A program made the translations under genes and the position numbers. From NCBI RefSeq assembly GCF_000406165.1, contig NZ_CM001977.1:3256757-3320756 (forward strand): a stretch of DNA of 64,000 bases, in the 5' to 3' direction. Source of the stretch: Dickeya zeae NCPPB 2538. GTDB lineage: Bacteria; Pseudomonadota; Gammaproteobacteria; Enterobacterales; Enterobacteriaceae. The notes beneath the pieces are model-generated. The model was not told where the DNA came from, made no database searches, and saw only the letters and a list, made by a program, of their open reading frames with translations. How positions within the stretch are numbered: the stretch's first letter is position 1; the number at the start of each line of letters is the position of its first letter. Shown here piece after piece: positions 51,406-60,745 of this stretch.

Positions 51406-51876
51406 TTAACGTTCCGGCGTCATATCGGTTCGCAGTAGATTTTCAGGCAGAGAAACCTGCAGAATGACTGGCTGATAACGCTGATTATTGCCAATTTTCG
51501 CAGATAAGCGCTTTACCAGAACGAAACTCACCGCCACGCCAGCAAAGGCACCGATGACTGTTGCCGGTTCACTCTCCAGCCAGTATTGCATCAACGCAGC
51601 CCCCAGCATCAGCCCCAACAATGGAAGCAGATAAACCAGCATTGCCGAGCGCAACAGACTGGACTCCGCCAGACCGATTTCCACCCGCTGACCAGGTGAC
51701 AAAGGCTGCGAATACGCAACGCTCAGCTGGTGCGTTGGCGCACCACCAATCTGATTCAGTAAGCCGGTGCCGCATGATGTACGGGACTGGCAACTCTGAC
51801 ACCCGGAGTGTTGTTCACAATGCAACACGGCGATGCCCGCCTGCCACGATACCACCGTCGCCCATTCTTTAATCAT
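51406..51876 (-). CDS. rseC: SoxR-reducing / sigmaE regulatory membrane protein RseC
   Basis: Inner-membrane protein, 156 residues, which takes part in reducing SoxR and affects sigmaE. A Cys-rich N-terminus (LHCEQHSGCQSCQSRTSCGTGLL, four to five Cys near residues 18-36; quoted piecewise: HCEQHSGCQSCQ, TSCGTG) is followed by two membrane helices (about 80-98 and 103-120). Last gene of the rpoE operon; overlaps rseB by 4 nt. Confidence 0.93.
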   Translation of the reverse strand: MIKEWATVVSWQAGIAVLHCEQHSGCQSCQSRTSCGTGLLNQIGGAPTHQLSVAYSQPLSPGQRVEIGLAESSLLRSAMLVYLLPLLGLMLGAALMQYWLESEPATVIGAFAGVAVSFVLVKRLSAKIGNNQRYQPVILQVSLPENLLRTDMTPER

Positions 51877-52823
51877 GGCTGCGCCTTGAAGAGCACGTTA
51901 TCCGCAATACGTTTGGCGGTTGCCAGCGGCAACTCACCAATCACCGTGATTTCCCGGTTATTCCGTACTTCGGTATGGATAGTTCTGCGCCCCAATGAGG
52001 CGTTCTGGTCAGGGTGGTTTTCCCCTGCCGGGCTGATATTAACGGAAAAGCTGAACAAACCATCGCTATAAAGACGAGATTCCGTCAGACCGGTCACGCC
52101 CGGTAGAGGACGCTGACTGCGCGACACCTCTTCAACACCAACCGGCAGCCACTCTGGCGTCCAGTTAAAATCGGCAACAGACGTCGTAGAAATACTGAGA
52201 GATGGCGGCTGGCTGACTTTATCGAGTGGTTTCATGGCTAGCTGCACATTTTTATCCACCGTGACAGAAATCGCCCGGAACTGTTCTAGCAATTCGCCAT
52301 TCTGATCGAGCAGATCAACCCGCAATGGCAGGCGAGATTCCGCATCAAGACAGACGATATAACTGAAACGCGTGCCATCCCGCGAGACAATCCTCACCAC
52401 ATCGCCCTGGCGGTCCGCCAGACGGATACGACCAGTAGGAATAAAGTCGTAATACGCAGACAAACGCTCAATGTTGGCGAAAATCAGTGCCGGCAGTGAA
52501 TCGACGATATGATCGCCAGACAACGTAAACGGTTCGGCATCCGCTTCGAAATAGCTAATGTCACCACCGCGCTGAATCACTTCGCGCTTCGGACCATCAA
52601 GATGAATCAGTTCAGCCAGCGTTTCGCCATTTTGTACCGAATGCCGGTAGCGCAATGACTCAATGCCCTGACGGGAAACACTGATGTAGTAAATTTCGTA
52701 ATTTAATGATCGGCTGGCGCTGCTCATCTGCTGCAACAACGCCCCGGAATCACTTGCCGGGGCGAGGGAGGAATAAGACAGGCTGCTCAGCAATACACAT
52801 GCGGCAAACCAGAAGCGCTTCAT
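51873..52823 (-). CDS. rseB: Periplasmic sigmaE regulator RseB
   Basis: Binds the periplasmic part of RseA and protects it from DegS until displaced by lipopolysaccharide or lipoprotein signals. It has 316 residues, with signal peptide MKRFWFAACVLLSSLSYSSLAPAS. It contains a large LolA-like domain and a small C-terminal domain. Conserved stretches are YEIYYISVSRQGIESLRYRH near residue 43 and DWTPEWLPVG-like FNWTPEWLPVGVEEV near 218. Coupled to rseA by TAATG. Confidence 0.95.
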   Translation of the reverse strand: MKRFWFAACVLLSSLSYSSLAPASDSGALLQQMSSASRSLNYEIYYISVSRQGIESLRYRHSVQNGETLAELIHLDGPKREVIQRGGDISYFEADAEPFTLSGDHIVDSLPALIFANIERLSAYYDFIPTGRIRLADRQGDVVRIVSRDGTRFSYIVCLDAESRLPLRVDLLDQNGELLEQFRAISVTVDKNVQLAMKPLDKVSQPPSLSISTTSVADFNWTPEWLPVGVEEVSRSQRPLPGVTGLTESRLYSDGLFSFSVNISPAGENHPDQNASLGRRTIHTEVRNNREITVIGELPLATAKRIADNVLFKAQP

Positions 52824-53488
52824 TACTGCGGTTGAATTCCTAATGACTGAGTACCAGGCACCTGTACGGCGGCCTGTTGCTGGCTCCCTTGCTGCTGCAA
52901 CTGGAGCTGATCAGAATGCACACGGCGCTGCAGTTCGTAATCCTGCAGCAGCGCATTAATGCGCTCATGCTGCGCCTGCATCTGACGCTGTCCAGTATGC
53001 GCCACGCTGTTTTCCGCAGGCACGCTCAGGCTAACTGGCGAAGCGGAGCCACCCATCACTGGCAATGTGCCCAGTACCGGCGTGTTTTCCACCACATTGT
53101 CGCTAACGACGTTGCTTTGCTGGTAGTGCTGAACACCAACAATCACTGCCAGCGAAACGCACGCGGCCATACCAATTTGTGTCAGATGACTGGCGAGTGG
53201 ACGTACTTTGTGCCAGAACGGCAACGCCTGCCAGGACTGAGGATGCGGCTGAGACTCCGGCACAGTTTTCGTCTTGAACGGAACGGGTTCCTGTTCGAGG
53301 ACGGCAGCCACACGCGAAGCGATATCAACTTGCATCAGCGTTTCGCTGACATCCCCTCGTAACGTGTCGCGTACCAGATGGTAACGCTGCCAGCTTTGCT
53401 GCAATGCATCGTCTTTGGACAAGGCGCCCAGCAGCGCATTATCCACTGCCTCACCATCCATTAAAGCGGAAAGTTTTTCTTTCTGCAT
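52823..53488 (-). CDS. rseA: Anti-sigmaE factor RseA
   Basis: Membrane protein, 221 residues, that holds RpoE until cleaved by DegS and RseP. The cytoplasmic anti-sigma domain (MQKEKLSALMDGEAVDNALL) is followed by one membrane helix (IGMAACVSLAVIVGVQHY, about 101-118) and a periplasmic Gln-rich tail (DQLQLQQQGSQQQAAVQVPG) that binds RseB. It is 49 nt after rpoE. Confidence 0.96.
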   Translation of the reverse strand: MQKEKLSALMDGEAVDNALLGALSKDDALQQSWQRYHLVRDTLRGDVSETLMQVDIASRVAAVLEQEPVPFKTKTVPESQPHPQSWQALPFWHKVRPLASHLTQIGMAACVSLAVIVGVQHYQQSNVVSDNVVENTPVLGTLPVMGGSASPVSLSVPAENSVAHTGQRQMQAQHERINALLQDYELQRRVHSDQLQLQQQGSQQQAAVQVPGTQSLGIQPQ

Positions 53489-53537
53489 AACTTCACCTTA
53501 CCTTGTCAAACCCGTCATGAGTAACGTTAAGAACAAG

Positions 53538-54113
53538 CTAACGCTGAATAAGCGGTTGCACTTTATTATCAATCGCTTCCCGTGCGCGGAATATGCGCGA
53601 GCGAACTGTACCGACCGGGCAATCCATGATGTCGGCGATCTCCTCATAACTCAGCCCATCCAGTTCACGCAGCGTAATTGCCAGACGTAAATCTTCGGGC
53701 AATGACTCGATAGTATGGAAAACGATCCGTCGTAACTCTTCAGACAACATTAAATTCTCAGGGTTCGATATTTCTTTCAACGCGCTGGCACTTTCGTAAT
53801 TTTCAGCGTCGTTCGCATCCACATCGCTGGAGGGAGGACGTCGCCCCTGAGCCACCAGATAATTCTTCGCCGTGTTCACGGCAATGCGGTACAACCAGGT
53901 GTAAAAGGCACTCTCGCCACGAAACGACTCCAGCGCGCGATAGGCTTTGATAAACGATTCCTGCACTACATCGGGCACATCCCCAGAGGGAACGTAACGC
54001 GATACCAGACTCGCCACTTTATGCTGATAACGAACGACCAGTAAATTAAACGCTTTTCTGTCGCCGTTCTGGACCCGCTCAACCAGCACCTGATCCGCTA
54101 ACTGCTCGCTCAT
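53538..54113 (-). CDS. rpoE: RNA polymerase sigmaE factor RpoE
   Basis: ECF sigma factor for envelope stress, 191 residues. Region 2 has RYQHKVASLVSRYVPSGDVP near residue 28 and DVVQESFIKAYRALESF near 48. Region 4 has LPEDLRLAITLRELDGLSYE near 140 and the helix-turn-helix EIADIMDCPVGTVRSRIFRA near 160. First gene of rpoE-rseABC. A sigmaE-type promoter lies about 90 nt upstream, so the gene is probably autoregulated. Confidence 0.98.
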   Translation of the reverse strand: MSEQLADQVLVERVQNGDRKAFNLLVVRYQHKVASLVSRYVPSGDVPDVVQESFIKAYRALESFRGESAFYTWLYRIAVNTAKNYLVAQGRRPPSSDVDANDAENYESASALKEISNPENLMLSEELRRIVFHTIESLPEDLRLAITLRELDGLSYEEIADIMDCPVGTVRSRIFRAREAIDNKVQPLIQR

Positions 54114-54468
54114 CCGAGATCATGTCTCCCCAAAACCGTGTCGCCACGCCTAAGTCATGTACTGCCAGCCATATATCTGAAATCGAGCAAGCATCGGCTT
54201 GGAGTCTTTTAATGTCATAAAGTTCCACTACACGACGCTTTTTTTGCATCCTGTCGGATACTTGCTACGTGTCACCGTGCTGCTCTGTGGGGTTTTATTC
54301 TCATGACGTTCCCCAGCCAATTGGCAAATCATACGTCAAAAGCCCGTTGCTGGCACCCCGTTCCACCTTTTTACACCCACAATGTTTAACACACTAAACA
54401 CACACGTGCATTTAAGATAAATATTGTGCTAGATTCAAAAATACCGTTTTATAAATTAAACAACGATC
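54114..54468. promoter_or_regulatory. Divergent control region rpoE / nadB
   Basis: About 355 nt with no gene. It carries the sigmaE-type promoter at 54199-54226 toward rpoE. The AT-rich part next to nadB (54390-54465) probably holds the nadB promoter; I could not assign an NadR site. Confidence 0.5.
54199..54226 (-). promoter_or_regulatory. SigmaE promoter of rpoE
   Basis: Minus-strand GGAACTT (54220-54226), 16-nt spacer and TCCAA (54199-54203). The -35 is an exact sigmaE match and the -10 is a fair one, at the place of the autoregulated rpoE promoter of E. coli. Confidence 0.68.
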
Positions 54469-56073
54469 ATGATGTCTTCAGTTACAGACTACCACTGTGA
54501 TGTGCTGATTATCGGCAGCGGAGCCGCTGGATTATCACTGGCGCTACGTCTGGCGCCCCATGCTCGCGTCATGGTGCTGAGTAAAGGCCCACTTAGCGAA
54601 AGCGCTACTTTCTACGCACAAGGCGGAATCGCCGCCGTTTTTGATGAAACCGACAGCATTGACGCCCATATCAACGATACCCTGATTGCTGGCGACGGTT
54701 TATGCGACAGGGAATCGGTCTCGTTTATTGCGCGTAACGCACGTCATTGCGTGCAGTGGCTTATCGATCAAGGCGTGTTATTCGACACCGAAACCGCACC
54801 GCATGGTGAAGCACGCTACCACCTGACACGTGAGGGCGGCCATAGCCATCGCCGTATCCTGCATGCGGCAGACGCCACGGGTAAAGCGGTAGAAACCACG
54901 CTGGTGAGCCAGGCGAAACAACACCCCAATATTGTCTTGCTGGAACGTTGCAATGCGGTGGATTTGATTACCTCCAGCAAACTCGGCTTGCCGGGCCACA
55001 AACGGGTGGTCGGCGCTTATTTGTGGAACCGCGAAAAAGAGCACGTTGAATCCTGCCGCGCCAAAGCCGTGGTACTCGCCACCGGCGGTGCTGCCAAAGT
55101 TTACCAGTACACCACCAACCCCGATATTTCCTCCGGAGACGGTATCGCCATGGCCTGGCGAGCAGGCTGTCGGGTAGCCAATATGGAGTTTAACCAGTTC
55201 CACCCGACGTGTTTGTATCACCCACAGGCTCGCAATTTTTTGTTGACCGAAGCGCTGCGTGGTGAAGGTGCCTGGTTAATCCGGCCAGATGGTAGCCGTT
55301 TCATGCCCGATTTTGACAAGCGGGCAGAACTGGCACCGCGAGATATTGTCGCCCGGGCTATCGATCATGAAATGAAACGTCTGGGCGTAGACTGTATGTA
55401 TCTGGATATCAGTCATAAACCCGCAGATTTTATCACCCAGCACTTCCCGACTATCTACGAAAAGTTACTGTCACTGGGCATTGATCTGACCCGGGAACCC
55501 ATCCCCATTGTTCCCGCCGCCCATTATACCTGTGGCGGTGTCGTGGTTGACCAGCAGGGGCGTACCGATCTGGACGGCCTGTATGCCATTGGTGAAGTCA
55601 GCTACACCGGGTTGCATGGTGCCAACCGTATGGCGTCGAACTCGCTGCTGGAATGTCTGGTATATGGCTGGTCTGCCGCCGAAGACATTTTGCAGCACTT
55701 ACCCGAAAAAACACTGGTGGAATCGCTGCCTCGCTGGGATGAAAGCCAGGTAGAAAACTCGGATGAAAGGGTCGTGATTCAACATAACTGGCACGAACTG
55801 CGGCTATTCATGTGGGATTACGTCGGCATTGTGCGCACCACCAAAAGACTGGAGCGCGCACTGCGGCGCATCACGCTGCTACAGCAGGAAATCAGTGAGT
55901 ATTACGCCCACTTCCGTCTCTCTAACAATCTGCTGGAGCTACGTAATCTGGTTCAGGTCGCAGAATTGATTGTGCGCTGTGCACTGGAGCGTAAAGAGAG
56001 CCGGGGGTTGCACTACACGCTCGATTACCCAGAACGTTCGCCAAACGCGCATCCCACGATACTTCATCCTTAA
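54469..56073 (+). CDS. nadB: L-aspartate oxidase NadB
   Basis: FAD enzyme making iminoaspartate for quinolinate and NAD synthesis. It has 534 residues; two adjacent ATGs (54469 and 54472) can serve as start. The FAD motif is LIIGSGAAGLSLALRL near residue 14. Other conserved segments are SATFYAQGGIAAV near 45, HHRRILHAAD-like HSHRRILHAADATGKAV near 127, and HYTCGGVVVDQQGRTDLDGL near 352. It is divergent from rpoE, as in E. coli. Confidence 0.97.
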   Translation: MMSSVTDYHCDVLIIGSGAAGLSLALRLAPHARVMVLSKGPLSESATFYAQGGIAAVFDETDSIDAHINDTLIAGDGLCDRESVSFIARNARHCVQWLIDQGVLFDTETAPHGEARYHLTREGGHSHRRILHAADATGKAVETTLVSQAKQHPNIVLLERCNAVDLITSSKLGLPGHKRVVGAYLWNREKEHVESCRAKAVVLATGGAAKVYQYTTNPDISSGDGIAMAWRAGCRVANMEFNQFHPTCLYHPQARNFLLTEALRGEGAWLIRPDGSRFMPDFDKRAELAPRDIVARAIDHEMKRLGVDCMYLDISHKPADFITQHFPTIYEKLLSLGIDLTREPIPIVPAAHYTCGGVVVDQQGRTDLDGLYAIGEVSYTGLHGANRMASNSLLECLVYGWSAAEDILQHLPEKTLVESLPRWDESQVENSDERVVIQHNWHELRLFMWDYVGIVRTTKRLERALRRITLLQQEISEYYAHFRLSNNLLELRNLVQVAELIVRCALERKESRGLHYTLDYPERSPNAHPTILHP

Positions 56074-56177
56074 TACATAACTCAGTGCCGCTGCCGGGTC
56101 TCCCCCGGCAGAGTCCCTTTACCTAGCGGACAAAAAACGGGCTGCTCAGGAGATCGCATTCCTTCCTGAATAGCCTT

Positions 56178-56939
56178 TCACATCGACAAATAAAAATCCC
56201 GCGTCAAGGCCTGAAAAGATGGCGAATATTGGCGGTTGTCATCACGAATGATTAACGACGTTCGATTCACCGCTATCGTGCTTATCTCCGACTCGCCTGC
56301 ACGCCGCAGTGACAGCAGCACCCGATTGACCGGCCGACTCGCACTGTCCGCCACATCGACTCGGATATCAGCACACCATGCCAACTGCTGTGCCAGCGTT
56401 AAGAAATCTTCCGCCCCGCTTACCGGCAAGACGACACAAAGTCGTCCCTCAGGCGTCAGTAGCCGACTGGCGCAATCCAATAAAGCGTCGTGCGTCAACG
56501 TGGTGGTATAACGCGCCTGTGCACGCTGGGTCGATGCGCAATCCACTCCGGGGGAAAAATAGGGCGGATTACTCACAATCAACGAGTAACGCGAAGCCGT
56601 ATCCCGAGCGTAGGCCAGAATATCGGCCTGATAAATTCGTATAGCGTCAGCCCAGGGTGACAATGCCACATTGTCTACCGCCTGCGTACTGGCGGCAGCA
56701 TCCAGTTCTACACCGTCGACAGGCACCTGCCCACCGCTGCGTTGCGCCAGCATCAAGGCCAACAGGCCGGAACCACAGCCGATATCGAGTATCCGCGTTT
56801 CCTGATGCAGTGGTGTCCATGCGCCCAGCAACACGCCATCGGTTCCCACTTTCATCGCACAGCGGTCATGGGCGACAAAAAACTGTTTAAAAGTAAATCC
56901 TCCGGCGCGCGGAGCCGGTGTATGCTGCTGGAAGGTCAT
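56178..56939 (-). CDS. trmN: tRNA1(Val) adenine-N6 methyltransferase TrmN
   Basis: SAM-dependent methyltransferase (YfiC/TrmN6) that modifies A37 of tRNA-Val. The start at 56939 (MTFQQHTPAPRAGGF) gives 253 residues; an upstream in-frame ATG at 56972 adds 11 residues not seen in the family. The SAM motif is ILDIGCGSGLLALMLAQR near residue 50 and the N6-adenine catalytic motif NPPYF is near 122. It lies between nadB and the divergent srmB. Confidence 0.93.
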   Translation of the reverse strand: MTFQQHTPAPRAGGFTFKQFFVAHDRCAMKVGTDGVLLGAWTPLHQETRILDIGCGSGLLALMLAQRSGGQVPVDGVELDAAASTQAVDNVALSPWADAIRIYQADILAYARDTASRYSLIVSNPPYFSPGVDCASTQRAQARYTTTLTHDALLDCASRLLTPEGRLCVVLPVSGAEDFLTLAQQLAWCADIRVDVADSASRPVNRVLLSLRRAGESEISTIAVNRTSLIIRDDNRQYSPSFQALTRDFYLSM

Positions 56940-57085
56940 TGCTATGCCGTATTTATGCCATATTGTTGTCAAACCGCGGTTAGCATAGGAGAAACGCCCG
57001 CCTGGGAAAAGTGGCGAATGCCGCTTAAACAGATGAACAAGCCCGCCAATGCGTCTATAATCAGCGCCCCGAACAGAGGTAGACC

Positions 57086-58438
57086 ATGACTGCGACCAAT
57101 TTTTCCGAGTTTGATCTTGATGACAGCCTGCTTGACGCCTTGCGCGACATGGGCTTCAGCCGTCCAACCGCCATTCAGGCCGAAGCTATTCCTCCGGCGA
57201 TGGAAGGGCGTGATGTACTGGGCTCCGCACCGACCGGAACCGGCAAAACCGCAGCCTATCTGCTGCCGGTTTTACAACACTTGCTGGATTTTCCACGTAA
57301 AAAATCCGGCCCACCGCGGATCCTGATCCTGACACCGACCCGGGAACTGGCGATGCAGGTAGCCGATCAGGCTCGGGCGTTGGCGGCTCATACTCATCTG
57401 GACATTGCGACCATCACCGGTGGGGTGGCTTATATGAACCACGCTGAGGTGTTTAGCGAAAATCAGGATGTGGTTGTCGCCACGACCGGTCGTTTATTGC
57501 AATACATCAAAGAAGAGAATTTTGACTGTCGTGCAGTAGAAACCCTGATTCTGGATGAAGCAGACCGCATGCTGGACATGGGGTTTGCGCAGGACATCGA
57601 GCATATTGCCGGTGAAACCCGCTGGCGTAAGCAGACCATGCTGTTCTCTGCAACGCTTGAAGGGGATGCTATTCAGGATTTTGCCGAGCGACTGCTCAAC
57701 GAGCCTGCCGAAGTGGAAGCCGATCCATCGAGGCGTGAGCGTAAAAAAATTCTGCAATGGTACTACCGCGCGGATGACATTCAGCACAAGACCGCGCTAC
57801 TCAGCCACCTGCTCAAGCAGCCGGACGTCACGCGTTCCATCGTGTTTGTGCGCAAACGTGAGCGGGTGCATGAACTGGTAGACTGGTTGCGATCTGCTGG
57901 CATCGAATCCTGTTACCTGGAAGGGGAAATGGTGCAGGCCAAACGCAATGAAGCCATCAAACGGTTGAGCGAAGGCCGGGTGAAAGTGCTGGTTGCTACA
58001 GATGTCGCCGCACGCGGTCTGGATATTCAGGATGTCAGCCACGTGTTCAACTTCGATTTACCCCGCACGTCTGACATTTATCTGCATCGCATTGGCCGTA
58101 CCGGACGAGCGGGCCGTAAAGGCAGTGCTATCTCGCTGGTCGAAGCGCATGACTATCTGCTGCTCGATAAAATTGGTCGTTATCTCAACGAGCCATTGAA
58201 AGCGCGCGTCATTGATGAATTACGCCCGAGCACCCGTGCGCCAAGCCCCAAATCTAACGGTAAGCCATCGAAAAAAGTGCTGGCTAAGCGCAAAGAGCAG
58301 AAAGAAAAAGAGAAAGAAAAGCAGAAGGCGAAGGTCAAGGTGCGCCACCGCGATAGCAAAAATATCGGTAAGCGTCGTCAGCCCAGCACCAAAGCGTCAG
58401 CGGAACAACCAAAAGAAAAACCAGCGGATAATACCTGA
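57086..58438 (+). CDS. srmB: DEAD-box RNA helicase SrmB
   Basis: Helicase for early 50S assembly, 450 residues. The Q motif is FSRPTAIQAEAIPPAMEG; motif I APTGTGKTAAYLLP is near residue 50, motif II LDEADRMLDMGF near 155, motif III FSATLEG near 188, and motif VI HRIGRTGRAGRKG near 335. The last 65 residues are a basic Lys/Glu-rich tail that would bind RNA, as in E. coli SrmB. It ends in a strong terminator. Confidence 0.96.
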   Translation: MTATNFSEFDLDDSLLDALRDMGFSRPTAIQAEAIPPAMEGRDVLGSAPTGTGKTAAYLLPVLQHLLDFPRKKSGPPRILILTPTRELAMQVADQARALAAHTHLDIATITGGVAYMNHAEVFSENQDVVVATTGRLLQYIKEENFDCRAVETLILDEADRMLDMGFAQDIEHIAGETRWRKQTMLFSATLEGDAIQDFAERLLNEPAEVEADPSRRERKKILQWYYRADDIQHKTALLSHLLKQPDVTRSIVFVRKRERVHELVDWLRSAGIESCYLEGEMVQAKRNEAIKRLSEGRVKVLVATDVAARGLDIQDVSHVFNFDLPRTSDIYLHRIGRTGRAGRKGSAISLVEAHDYLLLDKIGRYLNEPLKARVIDELRPSTRAPSPKSNGKPSKKVLAKRKEQKEKEKEKQKAKVKVRHRDSKNIGKRRQPSTKASAEQPKEKPADNT

Positions 58439-58451
58439 ACCGTTAAACCAG

Positions 58452-58481
58452 ACAGGGAGCCACATGGCTCCCTGTGTTTTT
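58452..58481 (+). terminator. Terminator of srmB
   Basis: A 10-bp stem ACAGGGAGCC / GGCTCCCTGT with loop ACAT, then G and TTTTT. Confidence 0.92.
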
Positions 58482-58561
58482 AAGGGCAACTGAAAGCCAG
58501 CGTCAGGCTATCGATACCTGCTATCCCTCGCCATAAAAATCGTCTCATAAAAAACATGCCA

Positions 58562-58598
58562 TAAAAAAACATGCCGGACACATTATGTGACCGGCATG
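58562..58598 (-). terminator. Terminator of grcA
   Basis: An 8-bp stem CATGCCGG / CCGGCATG (58570-58577 with 58591-58598). On the minus strand it is followed by a run of seven T. It lies about 80 nt after the grcA stop. Confidence 0.85.
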
Positions 58599-58678
58599 GT
58601 TTACATGACGATAGCTTGTCTAGCGCTGTTCAAGTAAAGCTAGCGTTCTTCACCTGACTCTCTGTCTTACCGACGCGC

Positions 58679-59062
58679 TTACAGGCTTTCAGTAAAGGTA
58701 CGGGCGATAACATCACGCTGCTGCTCAGGCGTCAGCGAGTTGAAACGAACGGCATAACCCGACACACGAATGGTCAACTGCGGGTATTTTTCCGGGTTCT
58801 TCACTGCATCTTCCAGTGTTTCGCGACGCAATACGTTCACGTTCAGATGCTGGCCACCCTCAACGCGCACTTCCGGTTTGATTTCCAGCGGTACTTCACG
58901 ATATTCGAACTGCCCCAGATCGCTGATAGCCACGATCTGATCTTCGTTAAACTCCGATTTGGCACACACGCAACGCGCCTGAGATTTCTCTTCATCCAGC
59001 AGCCAGAAAGAGTTAACCAGGGCATTGTTATTTGCTTTGGTGATTTGAATACCTGTAACCAT
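58679..59062 (-). CDS. grcA: Autonomous glycyl radical cofactor GrcA (YfiD)
   Basis: Small spare part that replaces the damaged glycyl-radical end of pyruvate formate-lyase after oxygen exposure. It has 127 residues. The C-terminal half copies the PflB end, with the radical Gly in TIRVSGYAVRFNSLT near residue 102 and GQHLNVNVLRRETLEDA near 70. Two FNR-type sites upstream imply induction at low oxygen. Confidence 0.97.
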   Translation of the reverse strand: MVTGIQITKANNNALVNSFWLLDEEKSQARCVCAKSEFNEDQIVAISDLGQFEYREVPLEIKPEVRVEGGQHLNVNVLRRETLEDAVKNPEKYPQLTIRVSGYAVRFNSLTPEQQRDVIARTFTESL

Positions 59063-59170
59063 TATTGCCTCCGTTAAGCGGCGTCTATTGAACCGAATAC
59101 AAAATCCACGATTGATAACAATGTGCCAGCAACCTTAACGCCAGCGCAAAACCAATCGAATCTGATACTC

Positions 59171-59176
59171 TGTATA
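59171..59176 (-). promoter_or_regulatory. -10 element of grcA
   Basis: Minus-strand TATACA, preceded by TGG like an extended -10. It predicts a start near 59165, which puts the two FNR sites at about -40.5 and -93.5. Confidence 0.6.
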
Positions 59177-59198
59177 CCAGCCCTTTCCCACCCACTCT

Positions 59199-59212
59199 TT
59201 GATGTAAGTCAA
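59199..59212 (-). promoter_or_regulatory. FNR site I of grcA
   Basis: Plus-strand TTGATGTAAGTCAA matches nine of ten positions of TTGAT-N4-ATCAA. It is about 40 nt upstream of the predicted start, the class II activator position. Confidence 0.8.
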
Positions 59213-59251
59213 TTTTAACCACCCACCGCTTGGCGACCGATTCATAATTAA

Positions 59252-59265
59252 TTGTTTTATATCAA
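59252..59265 (-). promoter_or_regulatory. FNR site II of grcA
   Basis: Plus-strand TTGTTTTATATCAA matches nine of ten FNR positions. Its centre is 53 bp from site I, the same separation as the two FNR sites of E. coli yfiD. Confidence 0.78.
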
Positions 59266-59467
59266 TTTCCCCCAAAATCCTCGATACAATTATTTTTGTA
59301 AATTTTAAAAAAAATTCGCAACCCGCAATGTGTCGGCAATAAAAGACAGCGAATAATTTTCCCTCTGCCGTGTTTGACGGTAATCTTAGGCACCTGGATT
59401 GATGAATCAGGCTGAACCTGCGCACCCAGGTTGTCGCCATTTACCCGATTGAGCAAAGAGCCTTGCC

Positions 59468-60154
59468 ATGACCACTTCCCTGACCTGGCACGATGTGCTG
59501 GCCCAAGAGAAAGAACAGCCTTACTTTGTTAACACCTTGTCGTTTGTCCATCAGGAACGTGCGGCAGGCAAGGTTATCTATCCGCCACAAAAAGATGTTT
59601 TTAACGCCTTCCGCTTTACTGAGTTTCATGACGTCAAAGTCGTGATTCTGGGGCAGGACCCGTACCACGGTCCGAATCAGGCGCATGGGCTATCGTTTTC
59701 GGTACGCCCGGGCGTGCCAGCGCCCCCCTCATTAGTCAATATCTATAAAGAGCTGGCCAACGATATTCCTGGATTTGAGATCCCCTCCCACGGCTTTTTA
59801 CAAAGCTGGGCACAGCAAGGTGTAATGCTGCTGAATACCGTACTGACGGTAGAAGCCGGTAAAGCACATTCTCACGCGAATCTGGGTTGGGAAACGTTCA
59901 CCGACAAGGTGATAGAAAATCTGAATGCACATCGGGAAGGGATCGTATTTCTGTTGTGGGGATCTCATGCGCAGAAGAAAGGCAGCATTATTGATACACA
60001 GCGGCACCATGTGCTGAAAGCACCGCATCCGTCGCCGTTATCCGCGCACCGTGGTTTTTTAGGATGCCATCATTTCTCGAAAACCAATCAGTTGCTGGAG
60101 CAACGGGGAGATTCGCCCATCGACTGGACGCCCCGTTTACCAGAAAACGTCTGA
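59468..60154 (+). CDS. ung: Uracil-DNA glycosylase Ung
   Basis: Removes uracil from DNA as first step of base-excision repair. It has 228 residues. The catalytic-Asp motif GQDPYHGPNQAHGLSFSV is near residue 61, and the leucine-loop motif HPSPLSAHRGFLGCHHFS is near 186. It is divergent from grcA, as in E. coli. The next 125 nt before the tRNA genes hold no gene. Confidence 0.97.
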   Translation: MTTSLTWHDVLAQEKEQPYFVNTLSFVHQERAAGKVIYPPQKDVFNAFRFTEFHDVKVVILGQDPYHGPNQAHGLSFSVRPGVPAPPSLVNIYKELANDIPGFEIPSHGFLQSWAQQGVMLLNTVLTVEAGKAHSHANLGWETFTDKVIENLNAHREGIVFLLWGSHAQKKGSIIDTQRHHVLKAPHPSPLSAHRGFLGCHHFSKTNQLLEQRGDSPIDWTPRLPENV

Positions 60155-60279
60155 TAGCGAGTTCGTTGTTGCCTTTGCTGGTCAGAGGCAATAACGCATC
60201 ATCAGAAGCACAAACGCAAAAATTGATCGAACTATAAGGGAATAAAAGGAAATAATAAGGGAAGGACTACGGAGAATTA

Positions 60280-60355
<76 letters not shown>

Positions 60356-60401
60356 ACACCTGATGACACTATCGATAACCAGACCTTTTGGGATGAAGGT
60401 T

Positions 60402-60477
<76 letters not shown>

Positions 60478-60745
60478 GTATCGACACAGTATCGTGTGAA
60501 CGGGTCGCATGATATGCAACGCCCCTACCCCTGTCAACGCCAAAATCCATTTCTCCGATCAACCGCTGAAAAAGCCGTCAACGCAGGACGCCAGGTGTCA
60601 TGCAACAACGCACGTTTTATCCCAAAGGCAAAAAACGCTGCAAATCAAGCGCGTTTGCTATTAGCTTATGACAAAAAAGTTTTTCTTACTTTTCACAAAA
60701 ACCTTAACAATGCGTCATTATTTCATCTACCGGAGTTTTCCAGAC

